A stretch of 64,000 nucleotides of DNA from FEN-1350 sp964643355 (lineage in GTDB: Bacteria; Planctomycetota; Phycisphaerae; Sedimentisphaerales; Anaerohalosphaeraceae): assembly GCA_964643355.1 (NCBI GenBank), contig CAZXPW010000004.1:62001-126000 (forward strand). The letters are read 5' to 3'. Below the pieces are notes generated by a model. That model worked only from the letters and a program-made list of their open reading frames with translations. It was not told the DNA's origin and searched no databases. Shown in pieces: positions 32,505 through 41,485 of this stretch. Position 1 is the first letter of the stretch, and each line of letters opens with the position of its first letter. Both the position numbers and the translations under genes were made by a program.

Positions 32505-33875
32505 TCATTGTCCCCACAATTCGCCGATCCTGCGGACGGTTTCTTCGACCAGCGTTTGTCCCCCTTTCGGACCGACGAGAAATTTGTCGGCGCTGTATCC
32601 GCCGCCCTGAACGCCCCTCGCCGTCGGCAGATATCCGCAATGAGCCCCTTCCAATTGCACCAGGATCGTCAAGGTTGCCGGACTGCGGGCCTCGATTCGT
32701 GCCCCGTAGTCCACATACAACTCGAAAGGACTGGTTGCCAACGCCACCTCTCCCAGACGAATCGCGTGGAACTCCACGGGTTTGACCGAATCGAGTTGAT
32801 AGAAAGGTTGCATATTGCCTTCATGCTCCGGCAGATCCACGGTCACAACCGTATGGCGAAACACGACCCGTTCGGTGGCCGACACAGCCGCGCCCTCCAT
32901 CGCCTCCGCCACGGCGCCGGAAATTCGCCGCGCGATATCCTGCCGGCGGGAAAGTCCTCTTCGCTGGATCATCGTCAGTTCGGCCTGCTGGCGGTAGATC
33001 GGCCGCGGCGATAGGTCTCCCGCCGGCGCGCACAGCGGAAGCACGAAAAGGCCCTCGCCCAGACGCCTCCGCAGTTCCTGCCGCGTCTCATGCCAGAAAT
33101 CCGCCGAAATCTCGTTGAGGTTTTCCGTCTCCTGTGAAGTGCAGGCCAGCCCGACGACAATCCCGGATAAGGTATTGTTCCGGGTCCAGAAAAACAGCGC
33201 ATCCACCGCCGGATCATCCGGACCTTCGATATGCGAAAAAGCGGGTTGTCCCGTCGTTCCATACATCACCGAAGTCCCGTCAAAATACTGCGCTCGCCGA
33301 TTTCGACCCACGACCGCAAATCCCATTCCCCAGTTCATCTTCGCCGGTTTTCGGTCTTTCCATGCGCGGACAATCGCCGGAACAAGCTTGCCCAGAAGAT
33401 AGTCGGCATACTCGGATGCCTTCAGTACCCCCGCATCCTTGCTAATGTCGTACAGAGCGCCGAATTTTTCGTCGCTCAGTCCCGGTCCCGTGTGCGTATG
33501 TGTTGCCGCGATCAGGAGTTTGCGTCTGTCGAAATCCGCCAATTCGCTTTTGAGTTGTTCCTCGACCCGCTTCCGAAACGACCGCTCAATCAGCAACAGA
33601 TCACACGATACGAAGATCGCCTGTTCTTTCATGTCGCCCGGCCCGTGGGTTTCCAATGCCAATACGGTTGCCGTCAGAGGATCCCGTATGCCCGTGGAAA
33701 TCCGCTTATGCAATTGTCCCGTCAATGCGACTGCTCCGGGCGGCGTGATCTCCACCGTTGCCCATCCCGCACTCAATTCACCGGGACCGTCCTCCACGGC
33801 CGAACAAGCGGAAACCGCGACCAGCAAGACGGCCCGGCAAATCCACACGAATCGAACGGACTTTTGGATCACCAT
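32505..33875 (-). CDS. Neutral/alkaline ceramidase-like exported protein
   Basis: About 456 residues. A signal peptide or lipoprotein-like start (V-L-L-V-A-V-S-A-C near residue 22) is followed by the neutral-ceramidase N-terminal fold: S-A-G-W-A-T-V-E-I-T-P-P, then the zinc-site motif A-A-T-H-T-H-T-G-P-G near residue 125 and a conserved C-A-P-A-G-D-L-S-P-R. True neutral ceramidases are about 700 residues and have a C-terminal Ig-like domain; this one has only the catalytic-type core, as in a large family of planctomycete proteins whose substrates are unknown. GGAGG lies 9 nt before ATG 33875; a longer in-frame start at 33977 lacks such a site. Confidence 0.75.
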   Translation of the reverse strand: MVIQKSVRFVWICRAVLLVAVSACSAVEDGPGELSAGWATVEITPPGAVALTGQLHKRISTGIRDPLTATVLALETHGPGDMKEQAIFVSCDLLLIERSFRKRVEEQLKSELADFDRRKLLIAATHTHTGPGLSDEKFGALYDISKDAGVLKASEYADYLLGKLVPAIVRAWKDRKPAKMNWGMGFAVVGRNRRAQYFDGTSVMYGTTGQPAFSHIEGPDDPAVDALFFWTRNNTLSGIVVGLACTSQETENLNEISADFWHETRQELRRRLGEGLFVLPLCAPAGDLSPRPIYRQQAELTMIQRRGLSRRQDIARRISGAVAEAMEGAAVSATERVVFRHTVVTVDLPEHEGNMQPFYQLDSVKPVEFHAIRLGEVALATSPFELYVDYGARIEARSPATLTILVQLEGAHCGYLPTARGVQGGGYSADKFLVGPKGGQTLVEETVRRIGELWGQ

Positions 33876-34080
33876 GAGTATGACCTCCGCGACAACTTGT
33901 GCTTTGCATTGCCGTACAGAATAACCGCAAACCCATTCAAACAAAAGGGCTGTTTTGCTCCAATTTTTCTTCCGCAAATTCGATCATATTCCCATTGAAT
34001 CCGGAGAGTTCCCGTCATAGAATACTCGGCGATCATTTGTGGTTCGTTGTACAACAGGTGATTCGGAGGGGTGAACAAGA

Positions 34081-35718
34081 GTGACCTGGGTTGTCGGGGT
34101 AAATTTTATAACGATGACAGCAACCGATCGCCATCCAATCGTGGGAGTGTTGTCGTGCCTGCTGGGCCTTCTGTTGACTTCCTGCCATTCCCTGGAAGTC
34201 GCGGCCCCGCCCATGATCCTCAGTCCCGGTCCGTTCGATCCCAATTCTCCGCAGATTCGTTCTGCTCCAACGGAAACGACGCCCTCGGTTGTTCCCGATA
34301 CCGGCCCTTTGGGCTTGACCGTCGCCTCGGCCGTATTGCTCGGTCTGGAGAACAATCGATCTCTTCTCGTCCAGCGGTTCAATCCGCAAATCGCCTCGAC
34401 ATGGGAACAGCAGGCCCTGTCGGTCTTCGATCCCGTTTTGACCGCCCAGTACTCCAATCTCCAGCGCAAGATTGAAGACGGCCCCATCCGTTCCCGGACC
34501 TCGACCCGGATGAATTCCGTCGGCTTTGGTCTGGAGCAATATTTTCCCGCCGGGACCTCGCTGGGCTTGTTCGGTAGTACCGACATAGACGAACAGACCG
34601 ATGTCGGCGAATACGGCACGCGCCTCGGTTTCTCGGCAAACCAACCGCTGCTCCGCGGATTCGGTTCCGAAGTCAACTTGGCCTCGGTCCATCAGGCGCA
34701 ACTCGATACTCGAATCTCCGAATACGAATTGCGCGGGTATGTCCTGTCGCTGGTCGCTCAGATCGAACAGACTTACTGGAGTTATATCCTGGCCGAACGG
34801 AAGATCGAAATCTATTCCCAATCTCTTGAACTGGCTAAAACGCAGTTGCAACAAACCGAAGATCGCATTCAGGTCGGGAATCTGGGAGCCAGCGAACGAG
34901 CCGCCGCCCAGGCCGAAGTCGCGCTTCGAAACGAAGACCTCATTGATGCCCGCAACAATCTGGAATTGATCCGTTTGGCTCTCCTGCGCCTGATGAATCC
35001 GCCCGGCGCCGATCTTTGGGATCGCCCGATTCAATTACTAAGCAATCCACTCGATTTGTCCGATGAACTGAAACCTGTCGAATCGTATGTTGCCGCCGCT
35101 TTAGATCTTCGACCCGACCTCAACCAGGCCCGCCTGCTGCTGCGGCGAAACGAGTTGGAAGTCGTCAAAACCCGAAACGGCCTGCTGCCCAAACTCGACT
35201 TGTTTATCACTCTCGGGAAAAGCGGATATGCGGATTCATTCGGCTCGTCCATCGACCGTCTGGATCGGGACAATTACGATGTCCTGGCGGGATTGTCCTT
35301 GGAGTACCCCCCCCTCAATCGCGCGGCCGGAGCTCGGAACCTTCGAGCGACCCTCAGTCGCCAACAGGCCCGCGAAGCCATCGACAACCTTACCCAACTG
35401 GCCCAGGTGGATGTCCGTAGTGCCTATCTGCAAATCCTCCGCAATCGAGAGCAAATGATTGCCACCGCCGCCACGCGATCCCTGCAGGAGGAAAAGCTCC
35501 GGGTCGAAACCGAAAAATTCAATGTCGGAAAATCGACTTCCCTGTTGGTCGCTCAGGCCCAGCGGGACCTGGTTTCCAGCCGGATTTCCGAAGTCGAGGC
35601 CGTAATCAACGGCATACGGGCGTGGGTTCTTCTGTACAATCAGGATGGGTCGTTGCTTCGGCGGCGGGGTATCGTCTGTCCCGGAGACCAACCGGTTCGA
35701 CCGACAGATCAACCCTGA
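34081..35718 (+). CDS. TolC-like outer-membrane efflux lipoprotein
   Basis: Outer-membrane channel component of the tripartite RND pump encoded here. 545 residues. A hydrophobic signal ends in L-L-T-S-C (lipobox, about residue 35). Two repeats of long alpha-helical coiled-coil typical of outer membrane efflux proteins follow (Y-V-L-S-L-V-A-Q-I-E-Q-T-Y-W and L-A-Q-V-D-V-R-S-A-Y-L-Q-I), with L-R-P-D-L-N-Q-A-R near residue 342. The GTG at 34081 is supported by GGAGGGG about 9 nt upstream; an ATG at 34114 lacks one. It is followed by the adaptor (42-bp gap) and the RND permease (12-bp gap), forming one operon. Confidence 0.88.
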   Translation: MTWVVGVNFITMTATDRHPIVGVLSCLLGLLLTSCHSLEVAAPPMILSPGPFDPNSPQIRSAPTETTPSVVPDTGPLGLTVASAVLLGLENNRSLLVQRFNPQIASTWEQQALSVFDPVLTAQYSNLQRKIEDGPIRSRTSTRMNSVGFGLEQYFPAGTSLGLFGSTDIDEQTDVGEYGTRLGFSANQPLLRGFGSEVNLASVHQAQLDTRISEYELRGYVLSLVAQIEQTYWSYILAERKIEIYSQSLELAKTQLQQTEDRIQVGNLGASERAAAQAEVALRNEDLIDARNNLELIRLALLRLMNPPGADLWDRPIQLLSNPLDLSDELKPVESYVAAALDLRPDLNQARLLLRRNELEVVKTRNGLLPKLDLFITLGKSGYADSFGSSIDRLDRDNYDVLAGLSLEYPPLNRAAGARNLRATLSRQQAREAIDNLTQLAQVDVRSAYLQILRNREQMIATAATRSLQEEKLRVETEKFNVGKSTSLLVAQAQRDLVSSRISEVEAVINGIRAWVLLYNQDGSLLRRRGIVCPGDQPVRPTDQP

Positions 35719-35760
35719 TCCTGGAAGGATCCAACCGCGTCTTTTCAGAAAGAATGGAGA

Positions 35761-36915
35761 ATGAAAGATTTAAATCGGACCGTCTTGGGGCCATGGGTAA
35801 AAACCGCAGGAATGTGCCTGATTGGCCTGATGGGGTTTGCCGCATGCGCGAAACAATCCCCCCCGCACAATTCGGCTCAGGGAAATTCAACCCGACCGGC
35901 CATGCCTCCGGTCCCGGTCAAGGTTGCCCCCGTGGTGCAAAAGGATACGGTCGTTGAACTGAAAACCTTCGGCCATGTCGAGGAGTACTCCAGCGTCGAG
36001 GTCAAAGCCCGCATCACCGGATATCTCATGGAGGTCTATTTTACGGAAGGTCAGATGGTCCGTAAAGGCGATTTGCTGGCCTCCATCGATCCGCGGGAGC
36101 CCCAGGTCGCCCTGAAAATCGCCCAAGCCAATCTGCAGCGAGATCAGGCCCAGTTGCAGAACGCGCTGCGGGAGGCCGACCGCCAAACCAAACTTCTCGA
36201 AAAAGGCATTGCCTCCCAGGATACCTACGATGCCACGATGACCGCCGTCGAGACGCTCCGTGCCGCCATCCTGGCCGATCAGGCCGCCATCGACAAGGCC
36301 CAGCTTCAAATCGAATATTGTTCGATCCGGTCCCCCATCGACGGCCGTGTAGGAAAATTGCATGTCAATCCCGGGAATATCATCAAGACCGATGATACCT
36401 CTGTGGTAACCATCAAACAGGTCGATCCCATCTATGTCTCGTTCACGGTGGCTCAGCAGTATCTCCCGATGATCCGCAGGATCAGCGCCGCCGGAGACCT
36501 GGAAGTCCTGGCCGTCCCCTCCGAATCCCCGGATGAGCCGATCCGCGGCAGGTTGTCCTTTATTGATAACGCCATTGACTCCGATACCTTAAATATTCGT
36601 CTTAGGGCCACATTTGCCAACCCCGAATCCCGACTCTGGCCCGGACAGTATGTCGATGTGGTGGCCAAACTGGAAACCCTGACCGATTCCCTGGTGATTC
36701 CTACCCCCGCGATTCAGACTGGACAAAAAGGTCAGTTTGTCTATGTCGTCAAAACCGATCATTCCGTGGAAGCAAAACCCGTGACGATCCGATTGTCCCT
36801 CGATCTCGAATCGGTGGTCCAGGGCCTTCTGCCGGGGGAAACGGTTGTTACCGACGGCCATTTGCGGCTGATCCCCGGAGCCAAAGTTGTGATTCCCGAT
36901 TCCAAATCCGAGTGA
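35761..36915 (+). CDS. RND efflux periplasmic adaptor (membrane fusion protein)
   Basis: A 384-residue lipoprotein (lipobox G-F-A-A-C near residue 29) linking the inner-membrane pump to the TolC-like channel. Domain order: biotinyl-lipoyl-like half (V-E-V-K-A-R-I-T-G-Y-L near residue 83), alpha-helical hairpin about 115-175 (A-N-L-Q-R-D-Q-A-Q-L-Q-N-A), second lipoyl half (I-R-S-P-I-D-G-R-V-G near 195), then the beta-barrel (L-W-P-G-Q-Y-V-D-V near 295). These are features of the AcrA/MexA family. It starts 42 bp after the channel gene and ends 12 bp before the permease gene. Confidence 0.92.
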   Translation: MKDLNRTVLGPWVKTAGMCLIGLMGFAACAKQSPPHNSAQGNSTRPAMPPVPVKVAPVVQKDTVVELKTFGHVEEYSSVEVKARITGYLMEVYFTEGQMVRKGDLLASIDPREPQVALKIAQANLQRDQAQLQNALREADRQTKLLEKGIASQDTYDATMTAVETLRAAILADQAAIDKAQLQIEYCSIRSPIDGRVGKLHVNPGNIIKTDDTSVVTIKQVDPIYVSFTVAQQYLPMIRRISAAGDLEVLAVPSESPDEPIRGRLSFIDNAIDSDTLNIRLRATFANPESRLWPGQYVDVVAKLETLTDSLVIPTPAIQTGQKGQFVYVVKTDHSVEAKPVTIRLSLDLESVVQGLLPGETVVTDGHLRLIPGAKVVIPDSKSE

Positions 36916-36927
36916 GGCCTTGCCTTT

Positions 36928-39900
36928 ATGGGATTTTCCGATCTGTTTATCCATCGTCCCGTGATGACCACGCTGGTCATGATCGGCATCGTTCTGTTCG
37001 GCGTTTCCGCCTTTCGTAATCTGCCGATGAGCGATCTGCCCAATGTGGATTTTCCCACCATTCAGGTCTCCGCCTCCCTGCCCGGCGCCAGCCCCGAAAC
37101 CATGGCCGCCGCCGTCGCCACGCCGCTGGAAAAACAATTCTCCACCATCGCCGGCATCGACTCGATGACCTCCACCAGCGCGCTGGGAAGCACACAGATC
37201 ACCCTGCAGTTCAATCTCAATCGGGATATCGACGCCGCCGCGCAGGATGTTCAGGCCGCCATCGCCCGCGCCACCCGACAATTGCCGCAGGACATGCCCA
37301 GTCCCCCATCCTACCAGAAAGTCAATCCCGCCGATGAACCGATCCTTTTTATCGCCCTGACGACTCCCACGCTGCCTCTGTTCGAGCTCAGCGAATACGC
37401 CGAAACGATGATGGCCCAGCGGATGTCGATGGTCAACGGTGTCGCCCAGGTCATGGTCTATGGAGGCCAGAAATACGCCGTTCGAGTTCAGGTGGACCCC
37501 GTCGCGCTGTCCAGTCGGGGCATCGGCATCGACGAAGTCGCCTCCGCCATTCAGACCGGCAATGTTACCATGCCCATCGGTATTCTCTATGGCTCTCATC
37601 GGTCCTTCACCATCCAGGCCACAGGCCAGCTCAACAAGGCCGAAGAATACCGCCCCCTGATCGTCGCGTATCGCAATGGTTCGCCCGTGCGGCTTTCCGA
37701 TGTCGCCACCGTGACCGACAGTGTCGAAAATAACAAAGTCGCCGCATGGTATACCACCCGCCACCAGGGAACCCAGCGGGCGATCATTCTCGCCGTCCAG
37801 CGCCAGCCCGGTACCAATACCGTCCAGGTCGCCGATGAAGTCAAGCGACTGCTCCCCTCGTTTCAGGATCAGTTGCCCGCTTCGGTTTCGATCGATATCA
37901 TGTACGACCGTTCCACCGCGATTCGCGAATCCGTCCGTGATGTGGAATATACCCTGTTGTTGACTCTCGGACTGGTTGTGCTGGTCATCTTCCTGTTCCT
38001 GCGAAATGTCTCGGCCACCGTGATTCCCAGCTTGGCCCTCCCGATGGCGGTGATCGGTACCTTCATCGTGATGTATTTGTGTCGGTACAATCTGGACAAT
38101 CTGTCGCTAATGGCCCTGACGCTTTCCGTCGGCTTTGTCGTGGATGACGCCATCGTCATGCTGGAGAACATCGTTCGTCACATGGAAATGGGCAAACCCC
38201 CGTTCCGAGCCGCCCTGGACGGTTCGCGCGAGATCGGCTTTACCATCGTCAGCATGACCCTTTCGCTGGCGGCCGTTTTTATTCCCATCCTTTTCATGGG
38301 TGGCCTGGTCGGCCGACTCTTCCGCGAATTCTCGGTCACCATCGGTGGGGCGGTACTGGTTTCCGGGTTTATCGCCATGACTCTGACTCCGATGTTGTGC
38401 AGCCGGTTTCTCCGAAATCCGGAAACCGTCCGTCATGGGTGGCTCTATAACCTTTCCGAAGCCGTTTATCGTTGGATCCTCAGAGGGTACGAAATTACCC
38501 TTCGCTGGGTTTTGTCCCACAAGTTCGGGTCCCTCCTGATCGCCTTGGGGATGCTGGCCGGGACCGTTGTGCTCTTCGCCCGCATTCCGAAAGGGTTCCT
38601 GCCCAGCGAAGACCGGGGGTATCTGCGGGGTTCCACCGAGGCCGTTGAAGGAATTTCCTACAAATCCATGTTCGAACACCAGCAGGCCGTCGTCGAGATC
38701 CTCCGCTCCAAGCCCGAAGTTGAGGCCTTCATGTCCAGTGCCGGGGCCCGCGGCACCTCCGGCGGCAACACCGGTTTTCTCTCGATTCGCCTTTCGCCCA
38801 AGCATACCCGCGAACATTCCGCCGACGAATTGGTGGACCTCTGGCGGCCCAGTCTTAACTCCGTCCCCGGCATCCGTGTCTCCCTGGTCAATCCCCCCAC
38901 CATCGCCATCGGCGGCCGTATGGCCCGTGGACAATACCAATTCACGCTCCAGGCCCCCGACACCCAGACCTTGTACAAATTCGGCGAGCAGATGGAGCAG
39001 CGCATCCGCGAATTGCCCGGCATTCAGGATGTCAGCAGCGATCTGCGCATGAAAAATCCCCAGCTCAATGTCGTCATCCACCGCGACAAGGCCTCCGCCG
39101 CCGGCATCACCGCCACGCAGATCGAGTCGGCTCTCTCCAACGCTTATGGGTCTCGCCTGGTTTCAACGATTTTGGCCCCGAACAACCAGTATTATGTCGT
39201 TCTGGAGGTTCGAGATGAAGACCAGCTCGACCCCAGCGCTCTGGGCAAACTCTATATCCGGTCCAGCCGCGGCGAACTGGTCCCCCTTGGCGCCATCGCA
39301 GATCTGAGCACAGGCGTTGGCCCTTTGACAATCAACCATCAGGGCCAGCTCCCGTCCGTCACGATTTCCTTTAACCTCTCGCGCGGCATGTCCCTCGGCG
39401 AGGCCATGACCATGGTCAACCAACTGGCCCGCCAGATCCTCCCCGACACCATCAGTACCAGCTACCAGGGTACCGCTCAGGCCTTTCAGTCTTCGATGAA
39501 GGGATTGGGCCTTTTGCTGGCCCTGGCGATCCTGGTGATTTACCTGGTCCTCGGCATCCTCTACGAAAGCTTCATTCACCCCATCACGATCCTGTCGGCC
39601 CTGCCTTTTGCCGGCTTTGGGGCCCTCCTGACCCTGATGATCTTCAAGATCGAGCTATCCATCTACGCCTTCGTCGGGATCATTATGCTCGTTGGCTTGG
39701 TTAAAAAAAATGGAATCATGATGGTCGATTTTGCCCTTGAGGCCCAGCGAAAGGAAGGCAAAAACGCCCACGATGCCATCCTCGAGGCCAGCTTGATCCG
39801 CTTTCGTCCGATCATGATGACCACCATGGCCGCCCTGATGGGGGCCCTGCCCATCGCCCTGGGCCTGGGTGCCGGGGCCGAATCCCGCCAGCCCCTCGGC

Positions 39901-40032
39901 ATGGCCGTTGTCGGAGGCCTGCTCTTCTCCCAAACTCTCACCCTCTATGTTACCCCCGTCTTCTTCCTCTATATGGAAACCCTGCGAAAGGCACTTGGCG
40001 GGCCACATCCCCAGATGGGGCATGCGACATAA
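36928..40032 (+). CDS. RND multidrug efflux permease (AcrB/HAE1 type)
   Basis: A 1034-residue proton-driven inner-membrane pump. The length, twelve helices with two large periplasmic loops (about residues 35-335 and 560-870) and motifs match hydrophobe/amphiphile efflux RND proteins. The conserved proton-relay pair is D-D in V-G-F-V-V-D-D-A-I-V-M-L-E-N near residue 405, and the N-terminal F-I-H-R-P-V-M-T signature is present. With the adaptor and channel just upstream it makes a complete pump with no adjacent regulator on the same strand. Substrates (drugs, detergents, lipids) cannot be told from sequence. Confidence 0.93.
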   Translation: MGFSDLFIHRPVMTTLVMIGIVLFGVSAFRNLPMSDLPNVDFPTIQVSASLPGASPETMAAAVATPLEKQFSTIAGIDSMTSTSALGSTQITLQFNLNRDIDAAAQDVQAAIARATRQLPQDMPSPPSYQKVNPADEPILFIALTTPTLPLFELSEYAETMMAQRMSMVNGVAQVMVYGGQKYAVRVQVDPVALSSRGIGIDEVASAIQTGNVTMPIGILYGSHRSFTIQATGQLNKAEEYRPLIVAYRNGSPVRLSDVATVTDSVENNKVAAWYTTRHQGTQRAIILAVQRQPGTNTVQVADEVKRLLPSFQDQLPASVSIDIMYDRSTAIRESVRDVEYTLLLTLGLVVLVIFLFLRNVSATVIPSLALPMAVIGTFIVMYLCRYNLDNLSLMALTLSVGFVVDDAIVMLENIVRHMEMGKPPFRAALDGSREIGFTIVSMTLSLAAVFIPILFMGGLVGRLFREFSVTIGGAVLVSGFIAMTLTPMLCSRFLRNPETVRHGWLYNLSEAVYRWILRGYEITLRWVLSHKFGSLLIALGMLAGTVVLFARIPKGFLPSEDRGYLRGSTEAVEGISYKSMFEHQQAVVEILRSKPEVEAFMSSAGARGTSGGNTGFLSIRLSPKHTREHSADELVDLWRPSLNSVPGIRVSLVNPPTIAIGGRMARGQYQFTLQAPDTQTLYKFGEQMEQRIRELPGIQDVSSDLRMKNPQLNVVIHRDKASAAGITATQIESALSNAYGSRLVSTILAPNNQYYVVLEVRDEDQLDPSALGKLYIRSSRGELVPLGAIADLSTGVGPLTINHQGQLPSVTISFNLSRGMSLGEAMTMVNQLARQILPDTISTSYQGTAQAFQSSMKGLGLLLALAILVIYLVLGILYESFIHPITILSALPFAGFGALLTLMIFKIELSIYAFVGIIMLVGLVKKNGIMMVDFALEAQRKEGKNAHDAILEASLIRFRPIMMTTMAALMGALPIALGLGAGAESRQPLGMAVVGGLLFSQTLTLYVTPVFFLYMETLRKALGGPHPQMGHAT

Positions 40033-40040
40033 CCAAGCCC

Positions 40041-40505
40041 TCAGCGCCCTTTCTCGGAATTCAGGGTGATGTCGGCCATTTCGACAACGCTCAACAACAA
40101 CGACAACCCGACTTTGTGTATGGCCTGGATAAAATTCGGAATATCCAGGGGTTTGACCACATAATCGACACAGCCGAGCTGGCGGCATTCCTGGATGGAT
40201 TTTTCGTCGTCGGAAGTTGTTAACATGATGACCGGCGTCGTTCGAAGTTCGGGATCGGCCTTGACCTGACGAAGAACTTCAATGCCGTCGACTTTCGGCA
40301 TACGGATATCCAGGAGCAGCAGGTAAGACTTATCCCTCTCGCGATGAGGGCCGGGCCCCCGCGAAAACAAATAATCGAGCGTTTGTTGACCGTCCGAAAA
40401 GTGCAGAATCCGGGATCGAAAGCCCATCCGGAAAAGGTTCTTCTGAATGAGCGTAAAATGCCCTACATCATCTTCGGCAACAATGATGCTAAATTCCCTT
40501 TTCAT
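40041..40505 (-). CDS. Stand-alone response regulator (Rcp1-like receiver domain)
   Basis: A 154-residue single CheY-like receiver with no output domain. Phospho-acceptor D66 in Y-L-L-L-L-D-I-R-M-P, acidic pair E11-D12-D13, T96 in M-L-T-T-S-D, and K118 in Y-V-V-K-P-L form a complete receiver active site. The start at 40505 is preceded by a G-rich site; an in-frame start at 40541 adds 12 non-conserved residues. The short loop with P-H-R-E-R-D between beta-2/alpha-2 and D66 resembles Rcp1-type partners of phytochrome kinases. No histidine kinase is nearby. Its 3' end meets the RND permease gene tail to tail (8-bp gap). Confidence 0.85.
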   Translation of the reverse strand: MKREFSIIVAEDDVGHFTLIQKNLFRMGFRSRILHFSDGQQTLDYLFSRGPGPHRERDKSYLLLLDIRMPKVDGIEVLRQVKADPELRTTPVIMLTTSDDEKSIQECRQLGCVDYVVKPLDIPNFIQAIHKVGLSLLLSVVEMADITLNSEKGR

Positions 40506-40549
40506 GGTCGGACCCCCGGTTCGATAATAATTGCCGATCATTCTTGTAT

Positions 40550-40579
40550 ATCATACGAGACTCCGAAATTGTCTGCCAA
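40550..40579 (-). promoter_or_regulatory. Promoter of the response regulator gene
   Basis: On the minus strand TTGGCA (40579-40574), 18 bp, TATGAT (40555-40550), about 45 bp before the ATG. Confidence 0.5.
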
Positions 40580-40696
40580 GAAAAATATTCCGGTTTTTTT
40601 GAAAATGGACGGAGTTGTCCCGGGGGATGAGTCAGGGACAAGGGCGTGCGGTTGAATTGTGGATACAAAAAAAATGAATAAAATTGAAAAACCCCC

Positions 40697-40725
40697 TTGT
40701 TCCGATGTAGCAAGTGTGGTATAAA
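40697..40725 (+). promoter_or_regulatory. Promoter of the candidate small RNA
   Basis: TTGTTC (40697-40702), 17 bp, TATAAA (40720-40725). No open reading frame follows; a two-hairpin segment does. Confidence 0.4.
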
Positions 40726-40731
40726 TTAGTT

Positions 40732-40805
40732 ATCTTCTCCAACCTCCTTGGAGACCCCAAAAGTTACCGCGTGGCGATCCCCCAAAATCCCACGCGGTAA
40801 TTTTT
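40732..40805 (+). ncRNA. Candidate small RNA with two hairpins and an intrinsic terminator
   Basis: About 74 nt. The first hairpin is TCTCCAA-CCTCC-TTGGAGA (40736-40754, perfect 7-bp stem). The second is TTACCGCGTGG/CCACGCGGTAA (40764-40774 and 40790-40800, perfect 11-bp stem) with a C/A-rich 15-nt loop, followed directly by T5 (40801-40805). A promoter with 17-bp spacing begins 35 bp upstream. It lies in the 432-bp gap between the response regulator and thioredoxin genes, which are on the other strand, so the terminator has no upstream + strand gene except the efflux operon, which ends 700 bp earlier. It matches no RNA family I know; a lone terminator or a riboregulatory element is the alternative. 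Confidence 0.4.
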
Positions 40806-40853
40806 GGAACTTGTATTTCAAGACAAGATAACTCTTGTAATACCAGGCGACCG

Positions 40854-40890
40854 CTTTTCCTGGTTCTTTCAACCCGAAAGAACGGAAAAG
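40854..40890. other. Long imperfect hairpin downstream of trxA
   Basis: CTTTTCC + TG bulge + GTTCTTTC pairs with GAAAGAAC + GGAAAAG around a 5-nt loop: 15 bp in total. There is no T run on either strand, so it is not a canonical terminator, but it lies about 50 bp downstream of the trxA stop and may protect or end that transcript. A smaller palindrome CGATCG-TG-CGATCG (40914-40927) is between it and the stop. Confidence 0.5.
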
Positions 40891-40937
40891 GTGCGAGGGT
40901 GAAGTTGCTGGTCCGATCGTGCGATCGACGGCGGGTG

Positions 40938-41264
40938 CTACTGCAAGGCCTCATCGAGTTTGGCGGCGATTTCTTTTTTTGCGGTAAGTCCCGTCCAGCG
41001 GAAAACCACCTGACCCTTATGGAACAGGATCAGGGTTGGAATGGCGTTAATATTGTGTTCGATGGCGGCTTCGCGATGGTCGTCGGTATTGACTTTGGCG
41101 ATAACGGCCCGGCCGGCATAATCGCGCGAAAGCTCTTCGATAATGGGAGCCATCATGCGACACGGACCGCACCACGGTGCCCAAAAGTCCACCAAAGCCG
41201 GTTGCTCGCCTCCAACCGTTTGCGCGAATGTTGCATCGGTCAATTCTATGACATTGCCGGCCAT
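40938..41264 (-). CDS. trxA: Thioredoxin
   Basis: A 108-residue cytoplasmic thioredoxin, the general disulfide reductant. The active site W-C-G-P-C is at residues 31-35 within V-D-F-W-A-P-W-C-G-P-C. The cis-proline motif A-I-P-T-L-I-L-F is near 75, and the family G-x-x-x-K region follows (G-L-T-A-K-K). No signal peptide. ATG 41264 has AAAGGA upstream; in-frame readings further upstream lack family similarity. A strong promoter lies just upstream. Confidence 0.93.
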   Translation of the reverse strand: MAGNVIELTDATFAQTVGGEQPALVDFWAPWCGPCRMMAPIIEELSRDYAGRAVIAKVNTDDHREAAIEHNINAIPTLILFHKGQVVFRWTGLTAKKEIAAKLDEALQ

Positions 41265-41310
41265 AATCGATCCTTTCCTGCACGAAACAATCTTCGATTC
41301 ATCGTCGCGT

Positions 41311-41338
41311 ATTGTATCCGGAAAACGCCGTCTGTCAA
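41311..41338 (-). promoter_or_regulatory. Promoter of trxA
   Basis: On the minus strand a perfect -35 TTGACA (41338-41333), 16 bp, TACAAT (41316-41311). It is the closest to consensus of the promoters seen in this window. Confidence 0.7.
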
Positions 41339-41400
41339 ATGGAATCAAACCCTCTCCAGATCAAAATATCCGGAAAGAGGGAAATTCACTGGTTGGGGGA

Positions 41401-41429
41401 TTCCGACGGGGGTGAAAATTCGCTATACT
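41401..41429 (+). promoter_or_regulatory. Possible promoter of the BSP-type peptidase gene
   Basis: TATACT at 41424-41429 with a weak TTCCGA 17 bp upstream; about 57 bp before ATG 41486. Confidence 0.35.
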
Positions 41430-41485
41430 ATGGGTTCTTTTGTGTGGAAAATTGTTGAGAAATCCAAAGCAAATGAGGTTATCAG

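Noticed and set aside
40764..40805. The 11-bp hairpin plus T5 as a plain terminator of the efflux operon
   Set aside because: The operon ends at 40032, more than 700 bp upstream, with a convergent response regulator gene between; a separate short transcript is a better explanation, although a lone terminator remains possible.
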